From positions 156,199,142-156,263,141 of the forward strand of contig NC_071354.1 in NCBI RefSeq assembly GCF_943734655.1: DNA of 64,000 bases, written 5' to 3'. The DNA is from Sabethes cyaneus (Eukaryota; Arthropoda; Insecta; Diptera; Culicidae). Numbering within the stretch: position 1 is the stretch's first letter; every line of letters starts with the position of its first letter. A model generated the notes under the pieces. That model saw nothing but the letters and a program-made list of their open reading frames with translations, was not told the DNA's origin and ran no database searches. This document shows positions 1-10,133 of this stretch, piece by piece. The translations under genes and the position numbers were made by a program.

Positions 1-380
1 AACCATGGTTTTGCCGCCAACATCTCTGCGTGAGCGAAAATGAAATAGCATTTCATCACTTCGTTTCACTCTACTGCCAGCAGCTTGATTTGGGTCCGCT
101 GTCAAATTTTGAGCCCAGGACCTGCTGTCGCCTACGTTCACTGCAGCTCGATATAGAGATGTCGATGGGGTGAATATTCCCTTTGAAAGTTGCCAAGGCT
201 CTGACACACGATGCGACTATACCGGCCTTCGCCGTTGTAAACACTATCCATTTAGGACCACCGTGTCATATCACTAATATTATTTGTCTTGTTTCTATTA
301 ACGAATCAAGATCAAGGCAGTTATTCTTTTGCATTTTGCAACACTAAGACTGTTTCGTTACTATTAACTGACATTAACTG
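1..380. other. Unassigned flank sharing one motif with 3.6 kb
   Basis: No coding signal is visible. A 15-bp string, CTCTGACACACGATG, at 199-213 recurs at 3656-3670 in the same orientation, so at least part of this stretch probably belongs to a dispersed repeat. The surrounding bases match only weakly, so no element boundary is proposed. Confidence 0.4.
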
Positions 381-384
381 TATT

Positions 385-945
385 TATTGAGACCGCTTCG
401 GTCAATATTAGCTGTAACCGCTCTGTTAAACTTTTATTTATTTATTTTTTTCATGCTGAGACCTCTCCGCTCAACTTTTTACTACTTTTGTTTATTTTTT
501 TGAGACCGCTCCGCTCAACTTTTTTTTATTATTATTGCTGAGACCGCACCGCTCAACTCTTTCATTTTTATTTGTTTCGCTGAGATCGTACCGCTCAACG
601 TTTTTTTTTTATGCTGAGACCGCTCCGCTCAACTTTTTTTTTATTATGCTGAGACCGCACCGCTCAACTTTTTCATTTTTTTTTTTTTTTCGCTGAGATC
701 GTACCGCTCAACGCTTTTTTTTCTTTTTTTTTATGCTGAGGTCGCTCCGCTCAACTTTTTTTTTATTATTATTGCTGAGACCGCTCCGCTCAACTTTTTT
801 TTATTATTATTGCTGAGACCGCACCGCTCAACTCTCATTTTTTTTTGTTTCGCCGAGATCGTACCGCTCAACGTTTTTTTTTTTATTATGCTGAGACCGC
901 TTCGCTCATGCAACTCATAATTGACTTTATTTGGGAACGCTTCGC
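385..945. repeat. T-rich minisatellite with three alternating core variants
   Basis: About 13-15 copies of a 20-bp core, GCTGAGACCGCTCCGCTCAA-like, are separated by 15-24 bp of T-rich spacer. Clear cores start near 501, 537, 579, 613, 648, 692, 735, 774, 812, 852 and 890. The cores cycle through three forms (CTCCGC, CACCGC and ATCGTACCGC), giving a superperiod of about 113-120 bp. Copies decay at both ends (395-480 and 900-945). The open frame on the minus strand (731-958) is only this repeat read through and is not a gene. Confidence 0.85.
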
Positions 946-1328
946 CCACAAAATACAACTTTATCCTTATAATAAACTACAATTCACTTGATTAAATATT
1001 TGATTTTCACTTCACTTACCTACCTACTGCGCCATGTCGTATCCGAATCCGTATCCGAAACACATCCTTGGTTCTCGAAGATAGCACACAGAATGACTTC
1101 GCTCGTTATTCTCGCGTTCCTCGACCTTACGGGAAACGTTGTCCCACTCAATAGGATTATATACATGGCTGCCAGAAACAATATCGACTCAAAGTTTGGG
1201 CAGTGCTAACATTTTAAAAGTGACATAATTGTTTTATATTTAAGTTCATAACTAAGCTGGCTATGATTACTCTTGATTTGATCATAAACATTTGCTTACA
1301 TTCAACCATGTCATTGCTATTCACTACA
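946..1328. other. Unassigned spacer
   Basis: A 73-codon open frame (988-1209) is present, with no recognised domain, signal peptide, promoter or splice context. Nothing else is visible between the minisatellite and the LINE tail that follows. Confidence 0.4.
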
Positions 1329-1409
1329 GCGGGTAACCGTCAGCAGTGGAGATCTCTGATTTCATCCCTTTGTTCTGCCGGACCGGCGGACATGGACACA
1401 TAAGTAAGT
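1329..1409 (+). mobile_element. 5'-truncated 3' tail of a LINE B-family element
   Basis: This 81-bp stretch matches, with a few substitutions, the reverse complement of about 10739-10823, the end of the LINE B reading frame (residues around NRQQWRSLISSLC and the stop) plus its TAAG-type 3' tail. It is oriented plus, opposite to LINE B. A fragment holding only the extreme 3' end is the usual product of 5'-truncated target-primed insertion. Target duplications were not identified. Confidence 0.8.
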
Positions 1410-1560
1410 TACACCAACCGATTGGAAAATCTTCTAAGAATTGGCTCAAATGAAGAAAAGTATGGATCCTTGATGTTGAACTATTCAAAAATTGAAAATA
1501 ATGAACCTGTGTTTTACCCGAATTCTTGCTTCATGATTGGTTGGAAGATTCTTTACGATG

Positions 1561-1905
1561 ATCTAAACCTATATCAATTTGATATCTGTGCTTGGGAAGT
1601 GAACCAAAACAAGTGACAAAGCTTGCTCATTCCAACAAGATTTCTTAACACCGCGATTAAACCTAGACCATTTTGATGTCCTTGCTTGAGAAGTACACCA
1701 GAAAGAGTGACGAAACCTTCTCGTGCCAACAGATTTCTTACGAACGCGATTAAACCTAGTCCAATTTGATGTCTGTGTTAGGAAAGTGTGCCAGAAAAAA
1801 TGACACAAGTTTTTCGTCGCAACAGATCGCAAATTCTTTACTGCGCTGCGAGACAATTAAACCTAGGCGAATTTGATATCTGTGTTGGAAAAATGTGCTA
1901 CAGCT
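1561..1905. repeat. About 93-bp tandem repeat, 3.5 copies
   Basis: Units begin at about 1561, 1656, 1749 and 1856, each opening with an ATTAAACCTAG-like string followed by AATTTGATGTCTGTG and later GTGCCAGAAAAAGTGAC. Spacing is 95, 93 and 107 bp, the last unit containing a short insertion near 1830. The overlapping minus-strand open frames (1569-1856 and 1756-1938) are translations of this repeat, so neither is called as a gene. Confidence 0.8.
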
Positions 1906-3520
1906 GTAGTGTTCGGTTATAATATGACTCTGTTTCATACAGTACAGTGTTTCATACGCATGCTTGCCGTTTCATTAGAAGTGTAGTAAAAAGATGTGCT
2001 GATGATAAAATAGGATTGAATTGGTAAAATCCCTTCAACGTGGGGAACCATGGGTAATAAAAACAATCTTTAATTTCTGTAAGGTAGCAGGAAAGCAATA
2101 GTTTGTGTTTTTGATTTTGTTAAATTGTTTCCAAATGCACATAGAAATAACTCTGAAATCTTTTGAGAATTGAACGTATGCAATGTTACTACTTTGATAA
2201 ATGTTACATACAACGCATGTAGCATGTATATATGTTGCATATAGCATGTATACATGAAGAATCGAATGATTACAGGCATGGATACATGCTACTATCACTA
2301 TAAAGAGACTTACGTAGTGCTGCGTCACCTATATATGCGGTCGTGTCTTGTACACAACCCCTCTGATTTTCGAATAAGCTCAGTCCCCAGCTCGAGGATA
2401 AAGTGTCTAGTTGAAAGTTCTTTGATAAAAAATGTATTAGCTTTTTCTATTGCGAAAGCCTCATCTATCGCAAAGCTTCGTTCATTGATAACAAATGAGC
2501 ATGCGCAGCCCTGTTTTTGCTGCTAGATGTCATTTCTGCAGCTTTTTGCTTTTACGCATAAAAAGCATAACAAAACTGTTTTGTTTTACGAAAGTTAAAA
2601 GTGGTAACGTGAATCCGTTATATCGAAACGGACTGTTTCCGTGAAACAATGAATTCGTTAATTGGGTCACGACTACGCTCCAGCTGATTCGCTAACTGAG
2701 TCGACTGACAGTAGTTAGACTTTTCTAAACTCAAAAATTCAATAGAATTTGACATTTAAATTTGAGCATGGCCCAACTAACGAACACCCAACTAACAAAC
2801 CCTCTATTAGCGAATCATTGCTATGTTAGGATGTTGGGGTTGTGGGCCATAAATGATAGCCGCATGAAAAAGTGCCAATAAATCGGTGAATAATTTCATT
2901 AAATTAAATAGTTTCAAATGCACATCTGCTACAAATTTTGTCATAATAATTTCGACATTTGTTATGCCTGGTTAGTTGAATCTAAACGCAATCACGTTAT
3001 ATTGCAACATATAATGCAATCCACGTGGTCTAAATTTGACTTGTCCCCTTTTTGTTTACTAGTGAACCAAAAGACACAATTAAATTGGCTTATTTGGGAC
3101 GTAATTTGTAGTACAAACAGATATGACCATCGAGATCGATTGACTGACTGCTGTCCAACGTTATTTATATGCGTGCACATATTTAATTTGTGGTAAATTT
3201 ACAATCAATATAAAACTGTGCATTAACACTGACATTGTGTTTTCAAATATAAACATTTTATCTGATGAATAAGTTGGTAAGTATTCCGACGAAGATAAAA
3301 TGTTTAACTTTTGCATTGTCATCTTTCGATACTGGCCAGCGCATTGCATTATCAACAACATGCCAAGTCGTTTGATAAGCAATTTAACTCTAGTTCATTC
3401 CACTTCAATCGCTGATGGTTGGGGGAACAGCTGATGCACTTTTTCGAAGCAATCGAAAATAGCAGAAATAGCCAGTTGTAATTGGAGCAAAATAAGAAAA
3501 CAAATTGTACGTTGGCATAT
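1906..3520. other. AT-rich intergenic DNA without a supported gene
   Basis: Several open frames of 60-97 codons occur on both strands (for example 2035-2328 minus, 2254-2526 plus, 2918-3196 plus). They overlap one another antisense, show no domains and have AT-driven composition. A low-complexity patch of alternating GCATGT and ATATG words lies at 2215-2260. A short direct repeat CCCAACTAAC/CAACTAAC occurs near 2770-2800. No RNA gene or regulatory site is recognised. Confidence 0.5.
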
Positions 3521-3560
3521 TTCGTTTATTTGTTTATTTGTTTGTTTATTTGTTTGTTTT
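3521..3560. repeat. TTTA/TTTG low-complexity tract
   Basis: A run of TTTATTTG and TTTGTTTA words. It immediately precedes a segment (3560-3700) containing the CTCTGACACACGATG string shared with 199-213, so it may form part of the same dispersed repeat. Confidence 0.7.
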
Positions 3561-3655
3561 ACACTTCATCTGACTTATTAGTCTAAATGAACTTACTCTA
3601 ACAATCTATCTCAGTGATTCGCCAAATTGGAAATGCTCGTCAACACAGCTAAAAA

Positions 3656-3670
3656 CTCTGACACACGATG
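3656..3670 (+). repeat. Shared 15-mer linking this region to 0.2 kb
   Basis: CTCTGACACACGATG is identical to 199-213. The downstream sequence (GGTTCGTTGCGGCC here, CCGGCCTTCGCCGTTG there) is only vaguely alike. Two diverged copies of one dispersed element are the simplest reading. Confidence 0.45.
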
Positions 3671-3994
3671 TAACTGGTTCGTTGCGGCCAAATTCGGTAC
3701 GGTGAAACGGGTTAGTCAGCAATGATGACGGCCTCAAAGTCCTTTCAGATGCACGGAAATTCATAAGCGACAACAATTGATACAGAATTGATACAGAATA
3801 ATTGATTCTGTTAGCTTAAAAAGTAAAAAAATCAAAAACAAAAATAATGGGAACAGAAAACATGATTACAGATCATAGTTCGTATTGTTTAACAAAGAAG
3901 AAAACTTTTCCTTAGTGCCGTTTATTTCTAGTTCTGATTGTAACGTTTCTTCCATCTTACTCCTTTTTTTGGTCAAATAATCAACACAGAAGTA

Positions 3995-5292
3995 GGGGAA
4001 GACGGGGTAAGACGGCCCCCCTAAGCGAATAAATTGCTAGCATAAAATGTGTACGAAAATTCACATTTTCTTGTTCCACACATGGAAAAGCATTCATTTA
4101 TCTACCATTAAAAATTATATAAAGAATTAATTAGTTTATTTTTCCGTGATTTTTCATCAATTTTCGAAACGTCTAAAAATTACTCGTTCACAATCAGGCG
4201 GGGTAAGAAGGACCACCAAAGGGGTAAGACGGACCATGGCGGATTGTGGCAGATTTGAAGGTTTCTTTGAATTGTAAACACAATTTCAATATTATTAACT
4301 AAGTAAGAACAAGTTCTTAAGGGGTTTTTAGGTACATGCTAAAAGAAGGTATAGTTTCATTTAGACTCCTGCTAAAAGAAGGAACTTTACTACTAGTTCA
4401 ATTTTGAAAATAAGAGTAGACGTTATTTTACTCTACTGGTTTTTATTTACTCTTTTCTTGGCGTTATTTTTGTTGATTTGTCAGCAGGACGTTTACTCTT
4501 CGAATACCATTAACTTTAGGTGAAGGTAAAGAAGGCAACGTTAAGTGAATTGGAATCATCGAATTTTGATTTCGTTAGATCTAAATTTACATTGATTATG
4601 TCATTCGAATGGCACTTGTTGGCTTCTTTTGACGTGAGAGGCTCTGTATTAGACAGATCTCAGATTCAGGGATAATTTTTATTACAGGTGTACTCTATGT
4701 CGAAAAAGACACTGATGAAGCCTGCAAGTCGTAAACGAAATGCGTATCCATCAGAATAATAAAATAGTTAGTCAAATTTAACAGGAAAAAGGTTGGTTTT
4801 TTCATTCAATATTTCTAAAATCTATTAAGATACTAAACAGAAAAACTTTAGGCAATTATGATCACTATGACGTATGGCCCTTTTACCCCGTGAAAAATGG
4901 CCCGTCTTACCCCTACCTAACAATTTACATTATTTTGCATTTATCTCTCAATCCGTACTATTTTATATACATTTTTCGCCACACGCAGAACAAGAATTGC
5001 CCAATTAAAGTCAGTGGTAAGAGAAACGTCAAAATACTTAGCTTTTTTTTGCTGAAAAACCTTAAATTTGTTGCTGCTGAAATTATATCGCATGAAGACA
5101 CTGCGAACGAAAAGTTTGTTTTGATTCTAGTTTTGACGTTGGATACGGCCGAGTGCCACAGGTTGTCTCGAAAGTGTTTAGATAGGTTAATAAACAAAAC
5201 ATACTGGGGCATTTGTAGAAAATTTGAGGATTTCTTGACGAAATCGATGTGGTCCCTCTTACCCCGCCGGGCCTTCTTACCCCTTCTTACCC
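3995..5292. mobile_element. TIR DNA element with iterated GGGGTAAGACGG motifs
   Basis: The left end (3995-4018) opens GGGGAAGACGGGGTAAGACG. The reverse complement of the right end (5267-5292) reads GGGTAAGAAGGGGTAAGAAG, and both continue into GGCCC. TA lies outside each end (3993-3994 and 5293-5294), as expected for a TA-target element of the Tc1/mariner type. Further copies of the GGGGTAAGANGGNCC word lie at about 4199-4234 in forward orientation and at about 4880-4910 and 5253-5266 in reverse, so terminal and subterminal sites face inward. No transposase is visible. The 148-codon plus frame (4890-5336) and 118-codon minus frame inside it look spurious. Probably non-autonomous. Confidence 0.65.
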
Positions 5293-5299
5293 TATTAAG

Positions 5300-6109
5300 T
5301 GCATTATTTTTCAACCACAGACCAGAATTGCAGTGATTGTGCTATTAATGCACGAAAACAGTCGATTACTGGCGCATGCGAATGATTGATCTTTTGTTGT
5401 CTGACTTTCTTGTAGGAAATTTAAATCGAGGGCACAAAATTTGACAAAATGACAAATTAGACATGGGTTATCTGACAATCGCAAAAATTAAATGTTTATC
5501 GTTCAACTGCGAGTTATCCGATTGGTGATGGAATTCAAAGAATGTGATGAGTTGTGATTGCTTTTCTTTGTTGAAATGATTTTTTTCTACCCTGAACGGT
5601 ATTTTCATTTGTCAGCATTCATCATAGTTAATCACGTTGCAACCATTAAATCTAGTTTTTTAGATTTTTATTTTTGGCAAACTGAAGATATAAATCGTTA
5701 ATTCCCAAATTAAACTTTACTGAGTGCAATGTTAACAAGACAAATTAGAAATGATATATCTTTTTAGATATAACTTAAAAGCTACGATACAATACAACAT
5801 CTTGGTCCCGGCATCAGTAATATAACAATCAATAAAGGCGATGCGGTGTGGCTAATAAATTTCCCATGCGGGTAATACCAAATTCTAAACCACTCGTCAT
5901 CCATTACTGATTGGAAGGTGAAAATTGCGCGCTGATTGCGCATCAGCTACCGTGCGGACAGGTAAACAATTCGAATTGCCCGACGGTGGTTATCAGATCT
6001 GGCCCGGCGTAACTGACCTACAAAATTTGCCAAAGCTAGACTAATTGGCGCATTCAACTTGATAGATAATTTCTTTGTACAATCGTACGAGGATACCGTC
6101 GATTGCGAT
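5300..6109. other. Upstream region of the serine protease
   Basis: No ORF or repeat is recognised. Two GATA-factor-like words lie close to the promoter: TTATCA at 5990-5995 (TGATAA on the minus strand) and AGATAA at 6064-6069. GATA factors are known regulators of insect gut and fat-body genes, but their use here is inferred only from the motifs. Confidence 0.4.
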
Positions 6110-6146
6110 TATAAAAATCCATTTGCTCGGATAGAAATGCATCAGT
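6110..6146 (+). promoter_or_regulatory. TATA box plus arthropod initiator for the protease
   Basis: TATAAAAA at 6110-6117 and the arthropod initiator TCAGT at 6142-6146 are spaced so that the initiator A (6144) lies 34 bp from the first T of the TATA box, close to the usual spacing. This predicts a 47-nt 5' leader before the ATG at 6191. Confidence 0.7.
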
Positions 6147-6190
6147 CACTCGACAAATTCTCAACAGAAGCTACAATTGTGCAGCCCAAA

Positions 6191-7120
6191 ATGTGGTTCC
6201 AACTGTTTGTACTCACTGCTTTTGCTCAACTAATTACGGGTTAGAATTCAAGATTCTTCAGTGTGACTAAATATTTCAATAATCATGTTATTTTTTTAAC
6301 AGCGGCACCAACAAACGATGGTCAACGCGTCATCAACGGCACCGATACTACAATCGAGGAATATCCGTTTATGCTGTCACTTCGGAGTTCGGGCGGAGGC
6401 CACAGCTGCGGAGGTAGCATTTTAAGCAGCAACTGGGTCATGACAGCCGCCCATTGTGTAAATCTTCTCAGCACTCCTAGTTTGCAATCTATTCAAGTTG
6501 GACGAACGAATATCAGCAGGTTAATTGATGACTCGGTGTTCAAAATAGAGCTAGTTATTCAGCACCCGGGCTACGATCCATCAAATAGTTATGTTAACGA
6601 CATCGCCTTGTTGAAACTGGTAACTCCCTTGGTATTCAGTGAAGCGATTCAGCCGGTGACTCTGCCTAAGCCATACTTCGAGGTGGACGAAGCGGATCTA
6701 GGGGTTACCCTTATTGGCTGGGGTTTGAATGACGATGGAGTTATTCCCAGTACTCTACAGAAGGTGGACTACTACATAGTTCCGAACGAGAAGTGCAACG
6801 AAATCCATAGTAGCAACATCTACCCGAGTCAAATTTGTGCAGCCGAGCCTGATGGTGGCAAGGGGCAGTGCAATGTAAGACGTTGTTTGTTGAGAAGGCA
6901 AAATGAAAGATTGCGAAGTTATTTTTTTTCTTCTTTCGATTTACAGGGTGATTCTGGAGGTCCATTGATTCACCAAGGAGTTCAAGTGGGCATCGTCTCT
7001 TGGAGCATTAAGCCTTGCACGATTGCACCATATCCAGGAATATTGACCAAAGTATCCCATTATATCGATTTCATTTATGAGAACACTGACCTAAAACCGG
7101 ATACAGAGGAAGTTGAGTAG
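6191..7120 (+). CDS. Secreted S1-family serine protease, chymotrypsin-like
   Basis: Three exons, 6191-6239, 6303-6874 and 6947-7120, are separated by introns of 63 and 72 nt with GT/AG ends and encode 264 residues. The ATG at 6191 is chosen because it opens a signal peptide (MWFQLFVLTAFAQLITA) and follows the TATA/initiator pair; the frame stays open further upstream only by chance. Zymogen cleavage is expected after Arg25, before VING. The catalytic triad is His67 (TAAHC), Asp116 (NDIALL) and Ser210 (GDSGGP). Six cysteines pair as in chymotrypsins. The S1-pocket residue equivalent to 189 is Gly204, not Asp, and 214-216 reads SWS, so trypsin specificity is unlikely and chymotrypsin- or elastase-like cleavage is inferred. 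The C-terminus has an acidic tail. The frame is intact, and a digestive or haemolymph role is the usual one for this family. Confidence 0.93.
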
Positions 7121-7223
7121 TTTTTATAGAATGTTGTCAATGATTGTTATTGTTATTACTGGTTAATTAGTGTTATTCTTCATTGGTGCTCAATATATTT
7201 ATAACTACATGCTCATTGTTAGA

Positions 7224-7229
7224 AATAAA
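7224..7229 (+). terminator. Poly(A) signal of the protease gene
   Basis: AATAAA lies 104 bp after the stop codon in AT-rich sequence. It fits the end of a short 3' UTR. No other canonical hexamer occurs between the stop and here. Confidence 0.7.
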
Positions 7230-7429
7230 AGACGTTTTCTATCTAGTATTTAATGAACATTTAGCTAAAAGACATTCTGATACACGATAAAAACGAAGCA
7301 ATTACGTATATGAAAGCCCACGACCCAACTAGCTGAACGTTTGATCCGTGGAAACAGCGCAACAAGATAGTAGCGTTCTCTCGCTAGCTGAATTGTCATT
7401 GCCATTGGTGAACCCTAGGAGTCGGCTAC

Positions 7430-7740
7430 GCAGCTGAAAATCATCCCTCTGTATCTACGCCCGCAAATACAGGATAAGCCGTCACCTTGTCTCAGCCTCT
7501 GCCGCGTCGCGAAGGGACTCGAGAATAGCCCCAAGACATGCTCAAAACATATCGAATGTTGCTTTGGTCTGTCGCGTCAGTCTGGAAATCCGTTTTCATG
7601 TATTATCTGCCATGGTGGTCGACTGTATCGTATGCTGCTTTGAAATCGATGAACATACGACGCATGGGCACATTGTATGGGCATGGGCCGTCCGGTAGCT
7701 TCTTCACCTTGTAAATCCTGGAATACCTAGTATAATACCG
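7430..7740 (-). pseudogene. Decayed LINE reverse transcriptase fragment
   Basis: Read on the minus strand, the segment gives MFIDFKAAYDTVDH near 7610-7660, the RT palm block that carries the first catalytic aspartate in non-LTR elements. In another frame it gives RQGDGLSC near 7475-7500, the conserved block that follows in RTs. Frameshifts and stops separate the two, so it is a fossil. It resembles LINE A in type but is more eroded. Confidence 0.65.
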
Positions 7741-7744
7741 TTGC

Positions 7745-8336
7745 CTGCGTTTTTTGTTTATTATTATAGCATTGTAGATTTAGTAGTATCCGCAGTTTGC
7801 AAACTTAATAGAGAACAAAAAGAAAACGATACATTTGAATACCAGAATAGCTTAGGAATTGTAGAGAATTACCAAAGCGCATTATTCCTGAATGACGTTT
7901 CGATAACTGGCATTAAAAACAACAGTGTCTATTTCGATTTGATACATGATCTTTGGGAAGGCATATGTGTATATGGACTACGTTATTGTCTCAATTATTT
8001 TATCAGAACCAAAAAAATGTTCACATTAGACGGTTTAAACTACAGGGAGAATTCATTCGTCTTTGGAAAACTCAATTTAGCAAACATTCCACATACCATC
8101 AGAAATATTAATGTTTCAAAATGACAGCCAGTGAAATAAAAACATTAGGTACGTCTCTGCCGCTTATCATAGGTAAATTTTTGTACCTGAGGGTCATCCA
8201 GTATGGAAACATTTTTGCTTATTACTGAAAATATGTCACATTCTGAAGTTCCGAAAAATTTCATCAGAATTATTGAACAAACGGAATACTTAGCCCTTTT
8301 TAATGATCGACTAAAACCCAAACGTCATAACTGATT
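7745..8336 (+). pseudogene. Frameshifted element-derived protein with D-x-x-H-D-L-x-E-G block
   Basis: A frame from 7741 to 8124 encodes DLIHDLWEGICVYGLRYCL followed by FGKLNLANIPHTI. After a frameshift near 8120 the reading continues as KMTASEIKTLGTSLPLIIGK and stops near 8206. A third piece near 8245-8336 ends LFNDRLKPKRHN. The order of these blocks (HDL-x-EG, then M-x-ASEI, then KPK-x-H) recalls a repetitive family of uncharacterised, probably transposon-derived animal proteins. That resemblance is from memory of the family pattern and its superfamily cannot be assigned here. No promoter, start context or splice sites are convincing. The frameshift and stops argue that it is dead. Confidence 0.45.
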
Positions 8337-9440
8337 TTTTTATATAACGAAAGTCGTTTTCAATAGACAGAGAAAACGATAGAAGAAAGTAATGATATCG
8401 AAAGTGTTAAAAATAGTATGCAAACAGATTGTAATAATGCGTAAAGGAGAAAGAATGCAAAATTAGGTAAGTGAGGGTCATTGAAGCAACTTTTACTAGG
8501 TTTGTATGACGTTCCTCTTTATCCAAGCTGAAAATTCCGCGGATTGACCTAACCTCCTACGGGAGCCAATTATAACAGGAATTGAACCCAAGCTTTCGTC
8601 GTCCCGCTAGAAAACCAATTAGATTAAAACTTCTTGTTCGGTGGTTGATTATCGTAGATGGGAGAAGAGGCACAATTTATGTCTAAAAATAACTGAACTC
8701 GCCAATGCTGGTGGAATTTGGAATACGACACGCACTTATAAGGGAGTTGTAGAGTTTTCTTTTTACCCACACGCTTCTAATTTAATGGACGTTTTATTTA
8801 ATGGAAAAATATATCGGATTTCAGTTTACGTCGAATGTGAGATTCATTTTTTCGTTCGGCGCTACCCGCTGTGGTTCAAAGGTTCACCAATATCTGCAAA
8901 TCACAGAGCCTGGGGACTATATTTCAGTTTTCGAGATTTAGCCCTTACAGGATTGCTTCGCACAGAACTTACGCGTGTCGTAAGCACTGAATAGTTTTCC
9001 AATGGATCATTTTAGGTAGCTTTTGCTCATGCTTACCGCTAGATGGACACTAAAGCGCCACGTGCCATGTTTAGAGTAAATTTTAAGACTGATACAGATT
9101 ACACGATTACAGTATGTCGTCGAGTATGTTTGACAGAACTCATCTATGCTGGAGCCACATGTGAGATTTTTCCGCTTTTTTAATGATCCATTATTAACGA
9201 TGTATGTTTTCTTTCTAAAATGTTTTCCTTCGCAAAATCGTGGTCAACTGGCTCCGTCTTCGTCGATATTTGGCCAAGTTCCCATTGTTTGGGTAATTTG
9301 GCCAAATTCCTTTCCTTTCTCTCCACAGCTTGTTGATAAATTCCCCATCAAATCAGTCATTTCGTGTACTCCGTGGCACTTCACCTAGGGCCACAGTAAC
9401 GGTCTCCAATAACCGAGCAGATTGCGGGTTGTGCTGTTTT
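8337..9440. other. Unassigned region, no gene supported
   Basis: A 117-codon plus frame (8641-8994) and an 80-codon frame (9146-9388) lack recognisable motifs, a signal peptide or splice context. On the minus strand near 8576-8588 the string GGTTCAATTCC resembles a pol III B box, but no A box or tRNA fold accompanies it. Probably old repeat DNA. Confidence 0.4.
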
Positions 9441-9653
9441 TTAGCGCCCATATTCTGTAACTAACTGATAATCATAGTCAATGTCCGCACCCTGTATGTC
9501 CGTGATATTAGAGATGAATCGGCCATCCATGATAAAGTGACAAATTTGGTTCATTGCACGTTGGTTGGGTTCCCTAACAGGTTTTGTGGAAATTTTAGCG
9601 AGGAAAAGAAAGAGCTGATTACCAAGCTTCGAGAAGCTGCGAAGCTTATACAT
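9441..9653 (-). pseudogene. LINE endonuclease C-terminal fragment
   Basis: The 70-codon minus frame contains NQRAMNQICHFIMDGRF followed by ITDIQGADIDYDYQLV. This matches the end of an APE-type LINE endonuclease, where QIDH and SDH are the usual catalytic strings. Here they have mutated to QICH and YDY, so it is inactive. It lies downstream of the LINE A RT fragment on the same strand, the wrong order for one element, so it is a separate insertion. Confidence 0.6.
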
Positions 9654-9660
9654 TGACTAA

Positions 9661-10133
9661 CTGACCCGACAAACTTCGTATTGCCACAAATTAAACTGTG
9701 TTGTACATAAATCGTGAATCTGACGAAAAGTAATCTTGTTTTATTGACTAATGTTTTATGGAAAAGTCTTAAATTTCTCGAGTTCGATAAGGTTTTGAGT
9801 TATGCAAATTTTTTTGTTTTATTCGATATGATAGTCCCCACCCTCCCGCAGGGGTGAGCGGTCTCAAACCATCATACAATAAATTCATGCCTCCAAAATC
9901 CCCTACATGCCAAATTTAGTTCCATTTACTTGATTAGTTCTCGAGTTATGAGGAAATTTATGTTTCATTTGTATGAGAGCTCCCCCCCCCCGTCCCTCTT
10001 AACGGCGGGAGGGATCTCAATGCACCATAGAAAAAAGTTCTTTCTTCAAAAACCCTCACATGCCAAATTTGGTTCAACCTGATTGATTAATTTTCGAGTT
10101 ATGCAGTAATTTGTATTTCATTTGTATGGGAAG
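9661..10133 (+). repeat. Dispersed repeat R, copy 1 (no microsatellite)
   Basis: It begins CTGACCCGACAAACTTCGTA exactly as copy 2 does at 17972. It then has two to three diverged modules of about 150-170 bp, each running from a C- or G-rich tract through CATGCCAAATTTGGTTCC and CGAGTTATGAGGAAATTTG to TTTCATTTGTATG. It lacks the internal 18.04-18.42 kb section and the (CAGA)n tail of copy 2. It abuts the truncated end of LINE A at about 10133. The family resembles microsatellite-bearing mobile repeats of Diptera, but its class is not proven. Confidence 0.75.

Noticed and set aside
4890..5336. 148-codon plus-strand frame
   Set aside because: It spans the right half and end of the TIR element, overlaps an antisense frame, and shows no domain.
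6059..6244. Upstream start for the protease at 6059
   Set aside because: It would include the TATA box and initiator in the coding region and bury the signal peptide; the ATG at 6191 fits both.
8576..8588. GGTTCAATTCC on the minus strand as a tRNA or SINE B box
   Set aside because: No convincing A box, no tRNA stems and no poly-T or tail structure.
8641..8994. 117-codon plus-strand frame
   Set aside because: No motif, signal, splice or promoter support; the length is possible by chance in this much sequence.
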